Shown: positions 34,777 to 43,522 of the stretch, in pieces
Layout: each line of letters opens with the position of its first letter
Position numbering within the stretch: the stretch's first letter is position 1
Assembly: GCA_001636495.1 (NCBI GenBank)
Contig: KV440964.1
Span: forward strand, 2,186,666 to 2,250,665
DNA length: 64,000 nt
Reading direction: 5' to 3'
Origin: Sutcliffiella horikoshii
GTDB taxonomy: Bacteria > Bacillota > Bacilli > Bacillales > Bacillaceae_I
Notes under the pieces: model-generated
Database searches by the model: none
The model's input: the letters and a program-made list of their open reading frames with translations, nothing else
What the model was told of the DNA's origin: nothing
Program-made: the position numbers and the translations under genes

Positions 34777-35202
34777 ATGGAAAGTAATCTAAAGTTAGAA
34801 AAACAACTTTGCTTTAAGATCTATTCGGCAGAGAGAAGAATCACAAAATTGTACAGAGGTTTATTGGATGAGATAGGAGTAACATACCCCCAATATCTGG
34901 TCCTATTAGTATTATGGGAGAAAGATTCTATCTCTGTGAAGGAGCTAGGAGAAAAATTATTTCTTGACTCCGGCACACTGACACCGATGTTAAAGCGCAT
35001 GGAAGCCAATCAGTTACTTACTAGAAGTCGTTCTAAAGAAGATGAACGAAGTGTTGTAATAGCACTTACCTCACGAGGAAAAGAATTGTATAAAAAAGCA
35101 GAATGTATCCCGACCCGATTGCTTGAAAATATATCGATGGATGAAGAGGAGCTCATGGCATTAAACAATCTTTTAACGATATTAATGGGAAAACAAAAAT
35201 AA
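34777..35202 (+). CDS. ohrR: MarR-family peroxide sensor OhrR
   Basis: A 141-residue MarR regulator. ATG 34777 (MESNLKLEKQLCFKIYSAERR) has GAGGAGA upstream; the longer frame from 34681 would cover the operator region and is rejected. The reactive Cys12 in QLCFKIYS is the peroxide sensor of the OhrR group. The winged helix includes LGEKLFLDSGTLTPMLKRME and RSKEDERSVVIALT. It is divergent from ohrA and most likely represses it until oxidised. Confidence 0.9.
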   Translation: MESNLKLEKQLCFKIYSAERRITKLYRGLLDEIGVTYPQYLVLLVLWEKDSISVKELGEKLFLDSGTLTPMLKRMEANQLLTRSRSKEDERSVVIALTSRGKELYKKAECIPTRLLENISMDEEELMALNNLLTILMGKQK

Positions 35203-35256
35203 CCTTAGCAGATTGGAGCTCATAGTTGGAAAGAAGCTATTTATATGCTATTTTCT

Positions 35257-35284
35257 TTGTTAATCTGCCTTAATCTCATATAAT
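35257..35284 (+). promoter_or_regulatory. Predicted sigma-A promoter of dinB
   Basis: TTGTTA (35257-35262) and a perfect TATAAT (35279-35284) are spaced 16 bp, about 30 bp before the start. No LexA box is visible here, unlike at polY2. Confidence 0.55.
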
Positions 35285-35313
35285 ATAGATAACAAATAGT
35301 AGGATGGATTCTA

Positions 35314-36567
35314 ATGAGTGAAATACCCAAAAAAGGACACCGAATTATTTTTCATGTGGATATGAACAGCTTTTATGCTTCGGTAGAAATGGCTTATGAC
35401 CCATCCTTGCGTGGGAAACCACTTGCTATAGCCGGAAACGTGGAAGAAAGAAAAGGAATTGTTGTTACGTGTAGCTATGAAGCAAGGGCCTTCGGTGTGA
35501 AGACAACGATGCCTCTCTGGGAAGCAAAACAAAAGTGCCCCCAATTAATCGTACGTAAGCCGAACTTTGATCGCTATCGGAAGAGCTCAGGTGCGATGTT
35601 TGACCTATTACGGCAATATACAGATTTAGTAGAGCCAGTCTCTATAGATGAAGGGTATATGGATGTTACTAGTTGCAGCGGTTCCTTGACACCCATTCAG
35701 ATTGCGGAAGAAATACAGAATAGATTAAACAAGGAACTTTTATTACCTTGTAGTATAGGAATTGCGCCAAATAAGTTCCTTGCCAAAATGGCATCCGATA
35801 TGAAAAAACCGATGGGTATTACGATTCTTCGAAAAAGGGAACTTTCAACTAAGCTTTGGCCGATGGAAGTAGGGCAGATGCATGGTGTTGGGTCTAAAAC
35901 TGCCGAAAAGTTAAATTCGATTCAGATTACTACTATAGGTGAGCTTGCCCATGGTAATGACTATCAATTAAAATTCCTCCTCGGGATAAATGGAGAGAGG
36001 TTGAAGAAAAGAGCAAATGGGGAAGATAACCGTCCGGTGGATCCTGAGAGTGTGTCAGAATTCAAGAGTATTGGCAACTCCACGACATTGCCAAAAGACA
36101 CGGATGATGAACGTGTAATAGAAAAGACCATCGAGAAGCTGGCATCATCTGTGAGTGCAAGAATGGATAGAAAATCAGTGCTAAGTAACAACATTCAGCT
36201 GATGATACGATATGGAATTCATCATACGGTGACAAGAAGCCGAAAGCTTTCCAACCCAATTGAATCAGTAAATCATATAAAAGAGGCTGCCATGTTTTTA
36301 TTGAAAAAGCACTGGAACGGTGAACCTATTCGATTACTTGGTGTAACTGCTCAGGACCTGGTGGAAAAAGATGACTCTGTTAAACAGCTGGATTTATTCA
36401 CTTTTCAAGAGGATGCCAAAAAAGAACCATTGCATAAAACCCTTCAGGACCTGCAAGAGAAGTATGGGAAGGGAATCATTAAAAAAGGAATTAGAAATAA
36501 AAAAACAGCCGATACCGGATCAAAAGCTAAGATTACTACAAGTTTTCAAAAAGATTTTTTGGACTAA
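35314..36567 (+). CDS. dinB: DNA polymerase IV (PolY1, YqjH)
   Basis: A 417-residue Y-family translesion polymerase. Catalytic acidic residues lie in HVDMNSFYASVE and in EPVSIDEGYMD. The little-finger region is followed by a C-terminal beta-clamp motif QLDLFTF. ATG 35314 follows AGGATGG. Corresponds to Bacillus subtilis polY1 by position after yqjE. A second Y-family polymerase, polY2, lies at 55880. Confidence 0.93.
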   Translation: MSEIPKKGHRIIFHVDMNSFYASVEMAYDPSLRGKPLAIAGNVEERKGIVVTCSYEARAFGVKTTMPLWEAKQKCPQLIVRKPNFDRYRKSSGAMFDLLRQYTDLVEPVSIDEGYMDVTSCSGSLTPIQIAEEIQNRLNKELLLPCSIGIAPNKFLAKMASDMKKPMGITILRKRELSTKLWPMEVGQMHGVGSKTAEKLNSIQITTIGELAHGNDYQLKFLLGINGERLKKRANGEDNRPVDPESVSEFKSIGNSTTLPKDTDDERVIEKTIEKLASSVSARMDRKSVLSNNIQLMIRYGIHHTVTRSRKLSNPIESVNHIKEAAMFLLKKHWNGEPIRLLGVTAQDLVEKDDSVKQLDLFTFQEDAKKEPLHKTLQDLQEKYGKGIIKKGIRNKKTADTGSKAKITTSFQKDFLD

Positions 36568-36578
36568 GCAATCATACC

Positions 36579-36620
36579 ACCTGTGAACCTTCTTGGGTTT
36601 GCAGGTATTTTTTTGTTTTT
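36579..36620 (+). terminator. Terminator of dinB
   Basis: ACCTGTGAACC pairs with GGTTTGCAGGT around a short loop, with a T-rich tail. Confidence 0.8.
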
Positions 36621-36694
36621 GACTTTGTGATGTATAAAATTATTAATAATCTGTCCCATAAAACTATATATATAAGGGGAGGAGGATTGCAACC

Positions 36695-37492
36695 ATGAAG
36701 AGAATGCGTCGAACTTCCCTTTTGAAAAGCGGGCCATTGCCATTAAGGTATGTTTTTTTAATTACGTTTATCTTATTTAACATTTTGACAGTATTTAGCT
36801 TGGTTATTATTAATAAAAATCTGGAGCCGAGTTTAAGAAGTATCGCGGAAACAAAAGCACGTCAAATTGCAACACAGGCCATAAACGATGCGGTTTCTAA
36901 GAAGATTGCTGACAGTTTAAATCCCGAGGAATTGATAATCGTCTTAAATGAAGGGACAGATCATGTGGCTTTTGGTACAAATCACAGGGTAGTCAATAGG
37001 GTGATTTCGGAAACCACGTTAAGAGTCCAAAGATATCTGGACTTTCTAGAGGAAGGGAATCTTGAAGGGTTGGAATCATATAAAAATGATTTGAATATAG
37101 ATTATGAAGAATCAAAAAAGCAGAATGGAATTGTTTATAATGTTCCTTTGGGGATGGCGACTAAAACCACACTTTTTTCGAATCTAGGTCCGAAAATACC
37201 TGTGCGTTTTGAAATACTGGGAGATGTCATTTCAAATGTAGAAACAAAAGTAATTGAAACAGGGATAAATAATACCGTCATTGAGATTTACGTGAATGTT
37301 AGTGTGAAAATGAATATTATCATCCCGTTGGTGGAGGAACCGATGGAAATCAATAACTCTGTGAAGATAGGGGATCTAATTATACCAGGTAAAGTACCGA
37401 TGTATTACCAGGGAAGCGGAAACGGTGGTGGAGGAGTAGCACCAGTCATCATTCCTGAAAACCCTGTAGAAGAGGAAAAGAATAATAACTGA
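36695..37492 (+). CDS. yunB: Sporulation protein YunB
   Basis: A 265-residue protein with one N-terminal TM helix (~20-42) and an extracytoplasmic domain. The sequence type (SLRSIAETKARQIATQAINDAV, then VYNVPLGMATKTTLFSNLGPKIPVR-like stretches) is that of YunB, made under sigma-E in the mother cell and needed for normal spore formation. ATG 36695 follows GGGGAGGAGG. Its C-terminus is Gly/Asn-rich with acidic residues. Presence supports a spore-forming host. Confidence 0.88.
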   Translation: MKRMRRTSLLKSGPLPLRYVFLITFILFNILTVFSLVIINKNLEPSLRSIAETKARQIATQAINDAVSKKIADSLNPEELIIVLNEGTDHVAFGTNHRVVNRVISETTLRVQRYLDFLEEGNLEGLESYKNDLNIDYEESKKQNGIVYNVPLGMATKTTLFSNLGPKIPVRFEILGDVISNVETKVIETGINNTVIEIYVNVSVKMNIIIPLVEEPMEINNSVKIGDLIIPGKVPMYYQGSGNGGGGVAPVIIPENPVEEEKNNN

Positions 37493-37693
37493 TTAGCCAG
37501 TCCTGTGATGTTCTTTCGCAGGGCTTTTTTTATTTTGAATGGTCGGATTTTTTAGATAGGAAACCACATCCTCTTTGCAAACATGAACAACGGAACTAAT
37601 TAAATCCAAGTCATTTGTAATTTTATAATCAATCAACCTCTTCGCAATTTGGAGGGCAGTTTCCTTTGAAACAGAAGGAGGGTTAGGAACCAT
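37493..37693 (-). CDS. Hypothetical protein, 66 residues
   Basis: ATG 37693 (MVPNPPSVSKETALQIAKRL) overlaps the stop of the membrane-protein gene upstream, suggesting coupled translation; the Shine-Dalgarno (AAGAAGAG) is weak. The middle (ALQIAKRLIDYKITNDLDLISSVVHVCKEDVVSYL) looks like a folded helical protein. The last ~12 codons coincide with the yunB terminator, so the true C-terminus or the gene itself is uncertain. Function unknown. Confidence 0.5.
   Translation of the reverse strand: MVPNPPSVSKETALQIAKRLIDYKITNDLDLISSVVHVCKEDVVSYLKNPTIQNKKSPAKEHHRTG
37498..37535 (+). terminator. Terminator of yunB
   Basis: AGTCCTGTGA pairs with TCGCAGGGCT (two G-U) and a run of seven T follows. It lies inside the 3' end of the opposing small gene. 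Confidence 0.7.
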
Positions 37694-37889
37694 GATGGGA
37701 CTCTTCTTGGTTGTTGATAACATTCTTCATTCCAGGGATTGCTATCATACTAAGGGAAGTCATTAGACTTAGCATAAACATAGGGGCATTGCTTGTCTTA
37801 TCTGTAATCATAAAATAAAAAAGAATGGCAAAGCCGGAAACAGCTAATAATTTCAGAGTTACGTAGAAAGATTGTTGAATTATTTTCAT
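37683..37889 (-). CDS. Small two-helix membrane protein, unknown function
   Basis: A 68-residue protein from ATG 37889 (MKIIQQSFYVTLKLL), preceded by GAGGTGAT. Two TM helices are predicted (~8-28 and ~36-54), with a polar His-rich tail. The longer frame from 37985 is rejected because of the clear RBS. It overlaps the next minus-strand gene by 11 bp. No family recognised. Confidence 0.65.
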   Translation of the reverse strand: MKIIQQSFYVTLKLLAVSGFAILFYFMITDKTSNAPMFMLSLMTSLSMIAIPGMKNVINNQEESHHGS

Positions 37890-37969
37890 CAGTATCACCT
37901 CATAGGTTATTAGAACGTTTGTTCTGTTTTTATTATAAGGGAACAGGTGTTCTTTTTGCAAGTGTTTTT

Positions 37970-38006
37970 TCAAAAAAAATAACACCCATCATTTAAGGGT
38001 GTTATT
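37970..38006 (-). terminator. Terminator of the HAD hydrolase gene
   Basis: AATAACACCC pairs with GGGTGTTATT, and on the minus strand eight T follow. The stop codon lies inside the stem. Confidence 0.85.
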
Positions 38007-38838
38007 TCAATAACCAATTTTCTAGTGTCACCGCAAGCTCTGCCAAACCGGCGACAGTATGTGTGGCTTCACTGTTTTCAAAAATTCCGTTGGGATCGAT
38101 ACAGATTGATTTACATCCCAAGCGTGCGGCTGGGAGAATTTCGTTAATATAGTTGTCGCCCACACTTAACATTTGATTAAAAGGTACGTCATGCTTTTGG
38201 GATATGTATGCAAGTCGGTCTGCAGTGTTTATCGGTTTATTGGCTTCGAAAATTTTATCGTGGAAATAGGAAGTGAATCCAAGTTTCTTTAAAATGACAT
38301 CACTATCCGTTTGAGGACTATTGGTCATCAGAATCAACTTGTATTTTGTGTGCAACTTCTCTAATACATCTGCGAACTCCACCAAAGGTTCCAATAGGAA
38401 ATCATCTGTCATCATATGTTCTCTTGTTTGTAAAAAAGCATGATAGGCTTCTTCACTGCTTAATCCGTAGTGCTTAGCGATGGAAACTGGTACCCACCAT
38501 AGGTCTCCGATACTGAGCATATTGAGTAGGTCAAATTGAAGCGGCTCAGCATATAAGTTTGCTAATCTCTCTTTTGGTACCTCTTCACCAGTCCATGTCC
38601 AGCCTTGTGTTACTGTCCCGTCACGGTGTGCAAGAATGAGGTCCTGTTCGGCATCATAGACTCTTCCAATCATAAGTGTATGTTTCCCTGCGCCGACTGC
38701 CAGATAGTCCTTCTCAAATGCCTTTTGCTTTTCGGGGGTTAATTTGTTTTTCAGAAGATCGGCATAGTAGTGAAAGTGATGGGTGTCCTCATAAAGAGTG
38801 CCATCTAGGTCAAATACGATTGTCGTAATCTTATTCAT
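38002..38838 (-). CDS. HAD-family hydrolase
   Basis: A 278-residue HAD subclass IA enzyme. Motif I is VFDLDGTLYED (nucleophile Asp near residue 10), motif II MTNSPQTDS, a Lys in KLGF..KIFEANKP, and motif III VGDNYINEI. ATG 38838 follows AGGAGAATTG. It is likely a small-molecule phosphatase; the substrate is unknown. It is divergent from rnz and stands alone. Confidence 0.85.
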   Translation of the reverse strand: MNKITTIVFDLDGTLYEDTHHFHYYADLLKNKLTPEKQKAFEKDYLAVGAGKHTLMIGRVYDAEQDLILAHRDGTVTQGWTWTGEEVPKERLANLYAEPLQFDLLNMLSIGDLWWVPVSIAKHYGLSSEEAYHAFLQTREHMMTDDFLLEPLVEFADVLEKLHTKYKLILMTNSPQTDSDVILKKLGFTSYFHDKIFEANKPINTADRLAYISQKHDVPFNQMLSVGDNYINEILPAARLGCKSICIDPNGIFENSEATHTVAGLAELAVTLENWLLK

Positions 38839-38945
38839 AGCATCAATTCTCCTTTTTCATGATACTATCATTGTACTATATTCCTTGATTCTCTTATGGA
38901 ATTTTTCATATTTGAGTATAATGGAACAAGAGGAGCGGATGAAAA

Positions 38946-39866
38946 ATGAAATTGACGTTTTTAGGTACAGGGTCTGGTGTTCCGGCGAAGCACCGAAATG
39001 TATCTTCGTTGGCATTACATATAGATGATAAAGAAGGGTCTGTGTGGCTATTTGATTGTGGGGAAGCTACGCAGCATCAAATTTTATATACATCATTAAA
39101 ACCGAGAAAGATTTCTAAAATATTTATTACACATTTACATGGGGATCATATCTTCGGACTACCGGGATTGTTGAGCAGTCGTTCTTTTCAAGGTGGGGAA
39201 ACCCCTTTAACGGTTTACGGTCCGGTAGGGATAAAAGATTATATCGAAACCTCTTTACGAGTGAGTATGACGCATGTGAAATATCCACTGATTATAGAAG
39301 AGTTTGAAGAGGAAGGACTTCATTTGGAAGAAAGGGACTTCACTATTGTTGGAAAAAAGCTTGTCCATGGTATTCCTTCCTATGGATTTCGCATCGTCCA
39401 AAAGGATCTGCCGGGAGCCTTATTGATGGACAAGGTCAAGGAAAACAATATTCCATCTGGTCCACATCTTCAAACCTTGAAACAAGGAAAACAGGTTACG
39501 CTAGCTGATGGGAGAATAGTGGAAGGGAAAGATTTCATCGGTCCTCCTAAAAAAGGAAAAGTGATTACGGTTCTTGGGGATACGAGATACAATGAGACAT
39601 CCATTGAATTAGGATTAGCCTCCGATGTTCTTATCCATGAGGCGACATTTGCTGAAAAGGATGAAATGTTGGCAAAAGAATATTTTCACTCGACAACCAT
39701 TCAGGCCGCAAAAGTTGCCAAGGAGGCAGGGGCTTCACAATTGTTGCTTACCCATATAAGTGCCAGGTACCAAAAAGAAGAGGTAACTATGTTAATTGAA
39801 GAGGCAAGAGAAGTTTTCCCAAACACATTCGTTGTAAATGATTTTGATGTGATTGCGATAAAGTGA
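38946..39866 (+). CDS. rnz: Ribonuclease Z
   Basis: A 306-residue tRNA 3'-endonuclease that removes 3' trailers from CCA-less tRNA precursors. The zinc motif HLHGDH lies at His63-His68 and a further His in [15 protein letters not shown] and LLTHIS complete the site. The N-terminus [21 protein letters not shown] is characteristic. ATG 38946 follows GAGGAGCGG. Order matches Bacillus subtilis yqjK. Confidence 0.95.
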   Translation: MKLTFLGTGSGVPAKHRNVSSLALHIDDKEGSVWLFDCGEATQHQILYTSLKPRKISKIFITHLHGDHIFGLPGLLSSRSFQGGETPLTVYGPVGIKDYIETSLRVSMTHVKYPLIIEEFEEEGLHLEERDFTIVGKKLVHGIPSYGFRIVQKDLPGALLMDKVKENNIPSGPHLQTLKQGKQVTLADGRIVEGKDFIGPPKKGKVITVLGDTRYNETSIELGLASDVLIHEATFAEKDEMLAKEYFHSTTIQAAKVAKEAGASQLLLTHISARYQKEEVTMLIEEAREVFPNTFVVNDFDVIAIK

Positions 39867-39878
39867 GGGAGTTCATCC

Positions 39879-40298
39879 ATGATACAGGGAATCAATCATT
39901 TATTATTTTCGGTTTCCAACCTTGAAAAGTCGATTATGTTCTACCAAGGCGTATTTGGCGCAAAACTGTTAGTAAAAGGAAAAAATACGGCTTATTTTGA
40001 TTTGAATGGGATATGGCTTGCTTTGAATGAAGAAAAGGATATTCCTAGGGCTGAGATTGAGCATTCCTATACACACATAGCCTTTTCTGTTGATCCATCT
40101 GATATTAATAAATTGATAGAAAGGCTTCATGATCTAAATGTCAACATACTTCCGGGACGACCAAGAGATGAAAAAGACAAAAAATCTATCTATTTCACTG
40201 ATTTGGATGGCCATAAGTTCGAATTCCATACCGGGACATTGATGGATAGATTGGACTACTATAAACAGGACAAACATCATATGGATTTTTTTGATTAA
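39879..40298 (+). CDS. fosB: Metallothiol transferase FosB (fosfomycin resistance)
   Basis: A 139-residue VOC-fold enzyme nearly identical in pattern to Bacillus FosB. Metal ligands are His7 (GINHLLF), His66 (SYTHIAF) and Glu115 (HKFEFHTG). It adds bacillithiol or cysteine to fosfomycin, opening the epoxide. ATG 39879 lies 12 bp after rnz, so it is probably in the same transcript. Chromosomal fosB is normal in Bacillaceae and no mobile signature is seen nearby. Confidence 0.92.
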   Translation: MIQGINHLLFSVSNLEKSIMFYQGVFGAKLLVKGKNTAYFDLNGIWLALNEEKDIPRAEIEHSYTHIAFSVDPSDINKLIERLHDLNVNILPGRPRDEKDKKSIYFTDLDGHKFEFHTGTLMDRLDYYKQDKHHMDFFD

Positions 40299-40303
40299 GA
40301 GGG

Positions 40304-40335
40304 AGCGATTACTATCAAGGTAATCGTTCTTTTTA
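40304..40335 (+). terminator. Terminator of rnz-fosB
   Basis: AGCGATTAC pairs with GTAATCGTT (7-nt loop) followed by CTTTTT. The remaining ~290 bp to the next gene shows no frame or RNA element I can name. Confidence 0.8.
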
Positions 40336-40628
40336 GTTGTTCATTACATATATATTACAAATGTTACGAAAATAAAGAGCGGACTTTAAAGCCATTGTGA
40401 TCCTGAAAGATTGTAAAAGGGGAATAACCTCTTTTAGAGCGTAGTAACCCTACAGGTCAATCTATGGCATAAAAGGAAGAATAGAGGCTATAGATCTGCA
40501 CTAGATAAAGGTTTAGAAGGGGATACAAGTTTCCAATTTTAGTTATTTCACTTAACTTTAAAGACGTTGTAACCTTGGATAGATAGGGGATTGGTACAAT
40601 ATTACATATAAGGTAAGGGGGAGATAAG

Positions 40629-41327
40629 ATGGCTAAAGAAATTGTAAATAATGAAGATCTTTACGAAATGTTAGACGGATTTTTACGAGAGCCGATGACT
40701 TTTTGGAATGACTTTTATGAGGATAGAAACAAGGAAATCCCATTCTTTAAAGTGAATGGTCCGGATGAAAATCTAGTTTCCTATTTTGAGAATGGACTTG
40801 TACCTAAACGAGTGTTAGAGATTGGATGTGGGCCGGGACGGAATGCGATATATCTAGCAAAAAAGGGCTGTGGAGTAGATGCCATTGATATATCGGAAAA
40901 TGCACTTACTTGGGCCAGAGAAAGATCTCTTTCTGAAAATGTGGATATTAATTTTCACCATTCCTCTCTTTTTGAGTTTAAAACGGAACGCAACACTTAT
41001 GATTTTATCTACGACTGTGGATTATTCCATCATCTTGCTCCACATCGCAGACTGAGCTATGTAGAAACGATTAAGAAAGCACTTAAAAAAGGTGGGCACT
41101 TCGGTTTGGTCTGTTTTAATACTAAAGGTGCATCAGAAACTTTTGACTGGGATGTTTATGTACAAAGAAGCATGAACGGAGGGATTGGTTATTCAGAAGA
41201 TAGGCTGAAACGTCTTTTCGAAGCGGATTTTGAGATTCTTGAATTTAGGAAAATGATAAAAGTTTCGCAGCCGGCTGAAGTGTTTGGTGAGGATTTTTTA
41301 TGGACGAGTTTGATGAGAGTCAAATAG
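40629..41327 (+). CDS. Class I SAM-dependent methyltransferase
   Basis: A 232-residue methyltransferase. The SAM-binding motif I is VLEIGCGPGRNAIYLAKKG, with the acidic post-I residue in VDAIDIS, and motif II near DFIYDCGLFHHL. ATG 40629 follows AAGGGGGAG. The substrate is unknown; the fold resembles thiopurine/tellurite-type methyltransferases. Flanked by a 330-bp gap upstream and a frameshifted gene downstream. Confidence 0.85.
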   Translation: MAKEIVNNEDLYEMLDGFLREPMTFWNDFYEDRNKEIPFFKVNGPDENLVSYFENGLVPKRVLEIGCGPGRNAIYLAKKGCGVDAIDISENALTWARERSLSENVDINFHHSSLFEFKTERNTYDFIYDCGLFHHLAPHRRLSYVETIKKALKKGGHFGLVCFNTKGASETFDWDVYVQRSMNGGIGYSEDRLKRLFEADFEILEFRKMIKVSQPAEVFGEDFLWTSLMRVK

Positions 41328-41396
41328 AGTTCATTTAGTTGAAACTAAAACTATTTCTATACGTAATAGTATATAAAGAGAAAAGGGGGAGTCAGT

Positions 41397-42331
41397 TTGT
41401 TCACAGATTTAAACCAAGAGTTATTAGAAGTGAAAGACAATATGCGTAAAAAAGCGAAGTATGAAGAACATATTGAAAGATTGAATACATATTTAACAGA
41501 AGAAAAGCGTAAAAAATATCAGTTAGAGTCTCTTCTAGAAAAAGAAGAGGAGGATGTTGCTCGTCTTGAACGCTTTACACTGACAAGTGTTTTCTATTCG
41601 ATGATCGGAAAAAAAACGGAAAAGCTTGATCAAGAGCAAAAGGAAGTACTTGCTGCAAAACTGAAATATACAGAAGCGATCGAGACAATTGAGGATGTGG
41701 AGCAGGAACTGGCAGAATTCCGAGCGCTACTTGCCCCTGTTGTCAATGCTCCTGTCAGATACCAAACTATTATCCGTGAAAAAGAAAGGCTTATACAAGA
41801 CTCCGATTCTATATGGAGTGTCAAATTATATGAATTAGCAGATAAAGAGGCGGATTTGCAAACGAATCGTACAATGAAGCGATTGGTGCCGGTGATTTAG
41901 CCCTTGTCGCATTAGAGCGTGCGCTATCTTCCTTGGATTCTGCAAAAGGCTGGTCCACGTTTGATATGTTCGGCGGCGGAATGGTTTCCACTGCGATGAA
42001 GCATAGCCGATTGGATGAAGCAAAAAAACATATTCATCAGGCACAGAATAAGCTCCGAGTGTTCCAAGATGAGTTACTTGATATCAAGCATCACTTTGAT
42101 TCCACGATAGAAGTGGGAGGGATGTTGACATTTGCTGACTATTTCTTTGACGGACTGATTGTGGATTGGATGGTACATGGGAAGATAACACAAAGCTATG
42201 ACCAGACGTCTCAGATAATTGGAAGGGTTTCTAGGTTGCTTGGAAGCTTAAGAGCACAGCGTGAGCAAATGGAGGAAGAGTTGCTTTCTGTAAAAGAAGA
42301 AAAGAAAAACCTGCTTGAGTCATCCATTTAA
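41397..42331 (+). pseudogene. Coiled-coil protein gene interrupted by a -1 frameshift near 41861
   Basis: TTG 41397 (after AAAGGGGGA) opens a 167-codon frame rich in coiled coil that ends at 41900. The frame one base back continues from ~41861 to 42331 without a stop: NEAIGAGDLALVALERALSSLDSAKGW, then DMFGGGMVSTAMKHSR. Joined, they give one ~310-residue protein of a type I recognise as a Bacillus hypothetical with the conserved MFGGGM block. The join falls at CAAAC, where one lost A explains the shift. No slippery heptamer is visible, so mutation or sequencing error is more likely than programmed frameshifting. Confidence 0.75.
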
Positions 42332-42368
42332 AAAAAGCGGCCACTCTTCGATGAGTGGCCGTTTGTCT
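42332..42368. terminator. Bidirectional terminator between the frameshifted gene and namA
   Basis: CGGCCACTC pairs perfectly with GAGTGGCCG (6-nt loop), with A and T tracts on the two sides. Confidence 0.85.
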
Positions 42369-43384
42369 TACCAAGAACGATCATATTGCTTTGGAGACTC
42401 AATCTCAACACCGAGTTGTTTAGCCGCTGTTCTCGGTAAGTAAGGATCACGCAGTAGCTCTCTTGCAACAAAAATCAAATCTGCACGATTATTTCGTAAG
42501 ATTTCTTCCGCTTGCAAACCGGAAGTGATCAGTCCAACCGCACCAGTATCAATGTCTGCACCGGCCTTGATGGTTTCAGCAAAGCCAACCTGGTAGCCAG
42601 GGTACACATCAATCGCTGCCGGCACCACCGCACCTGAGCTGACATCTACAAGGTCCACCCCTTGTTCCTTCATCCATTTTGCATATGTTACATAGTCTTC
42701 AGCTGTTAAGCCTTCAGGGTCATAGTCATTTGCAGATACACGGACAAATAATGGACCTTCCCATACTTCATTTACGCCTTCAATAATGTCACGTAGGAAA
42801 CGGTAGCGATTTTCGGTGCTTCCACCGTATTCATCTTTACGTTTGTTCGTAAGAGGTGATAGGAATTCGTTGATTAAATATCCATGAGCACCATGAAGTT
42901 CGATAATATCAAATCCTGCTTCCTTGGAACGCTTTGCGCCTTCCACAAATGCAGCGACTGTTTCGTTTATATCTTCTGTAGACATTTCCACTGGAGTTTT
43001 CATTTTTTCATTAAATGCCAAGGCGGATGGCGCATAGATGTCGCCGTCTACCATTGCTTTTCTACCGGCATGAGCAAGCTGTATGGCAGTTTTAGATCCA
43101 TGGACCTTAATTTGTCTATTTAATTCTTTGAAACCTTGAATATGTTCGTCGTTCCAGATGCCAAGGTCCTGAGGGGAAATGCGCCCTTGTGGCTGGACAG
43201 CTGTTGCTTCCACCATGATAAGACCTACCTGACCGACTGCACGGGAGACATAGTGGGTCATATGCCAATCTTGAACATGCCCGTCTTCATTATGACTGGA
43301 ATACATGCACATTGGGGACATGACAATCCGATTTTTCAGTGTGACACCTTTTACTGTATATGGGGAAAATAATGCTGATTTCAT
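42368..43384 (-). CDS. namA: NADPH dehydrogenase NamA (old yellow enzyme, YqjM)
   Basis: A 338-residue FMN ene-reductase. Marks of the YqjM class are Cys26 and Tyr28 (MSPMCMYSS), the substrate-binding His pair in ELHGAHGYL, and the C-terminal Arg/Trp (QYDRSW) that completes the neighbour's active site. ATG 43384 follows TAGGAGGAA. It reduces activated alkenes and helps with electrophile or oxidative stress. Order matches Bacillus subtilis yqjM before yqjN. Confidence 0.93.
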   Translation of the reverse strand: MKSALFSPYTVKGVTLKNRIVMSPMCMYSSHNEDGHVQDWHMTHYVSRAVGQVGLIMVEATAVQPQGRISPQDLGIWNDEHIQGFKELNRQIKVHGSKTAIQLAHAGRKAMVDGDIYAPSALAFNEKMKTPVEMSTEDINETVAAFVEGAKRSKEAGFDIIELHGAHGYLINEFLSPLTNKRKDEYGGSTENRYRFLRDIIEGVNEVWEGPLFVRVSANDYDPEGLTAEDYVTYAKWMKEQGVDLVDVSSGAVVPAAIDVYPGYQVGFAETIKAGADIDTGAVGLITSGLQAEEILRNNRADLIFVARELLRDPYLPRTAAKQLGVEIESPKQYDRSW

Positions 43385-43522
43385 AAATGATTCCTCCTAT
43401 ATATTTCGAGTACCTAAAATATTATATCAAACGTTTTTGTTCCCACCAAAAGATAGGTGTTCTTTTTCTGAAAATAATAGTATGATAGGAGAAAAATACA
43501 ACGAACTAGAGGAGGATGGGAG

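Noticed and set aside
40336-40628. Riboswitch or small RNA in the gap before the methyltransferase gene
   Set aside because: I could not find a recognisable conserved core or a terminator/antiterminator pair.
41850-41880. Programmed -1 frameshift in the coiled-coil gene
   Set aside because: No X-XXY-YYZ slippery heptamer or following strong stem is visible; a lost base in CAAAAC explains it better.
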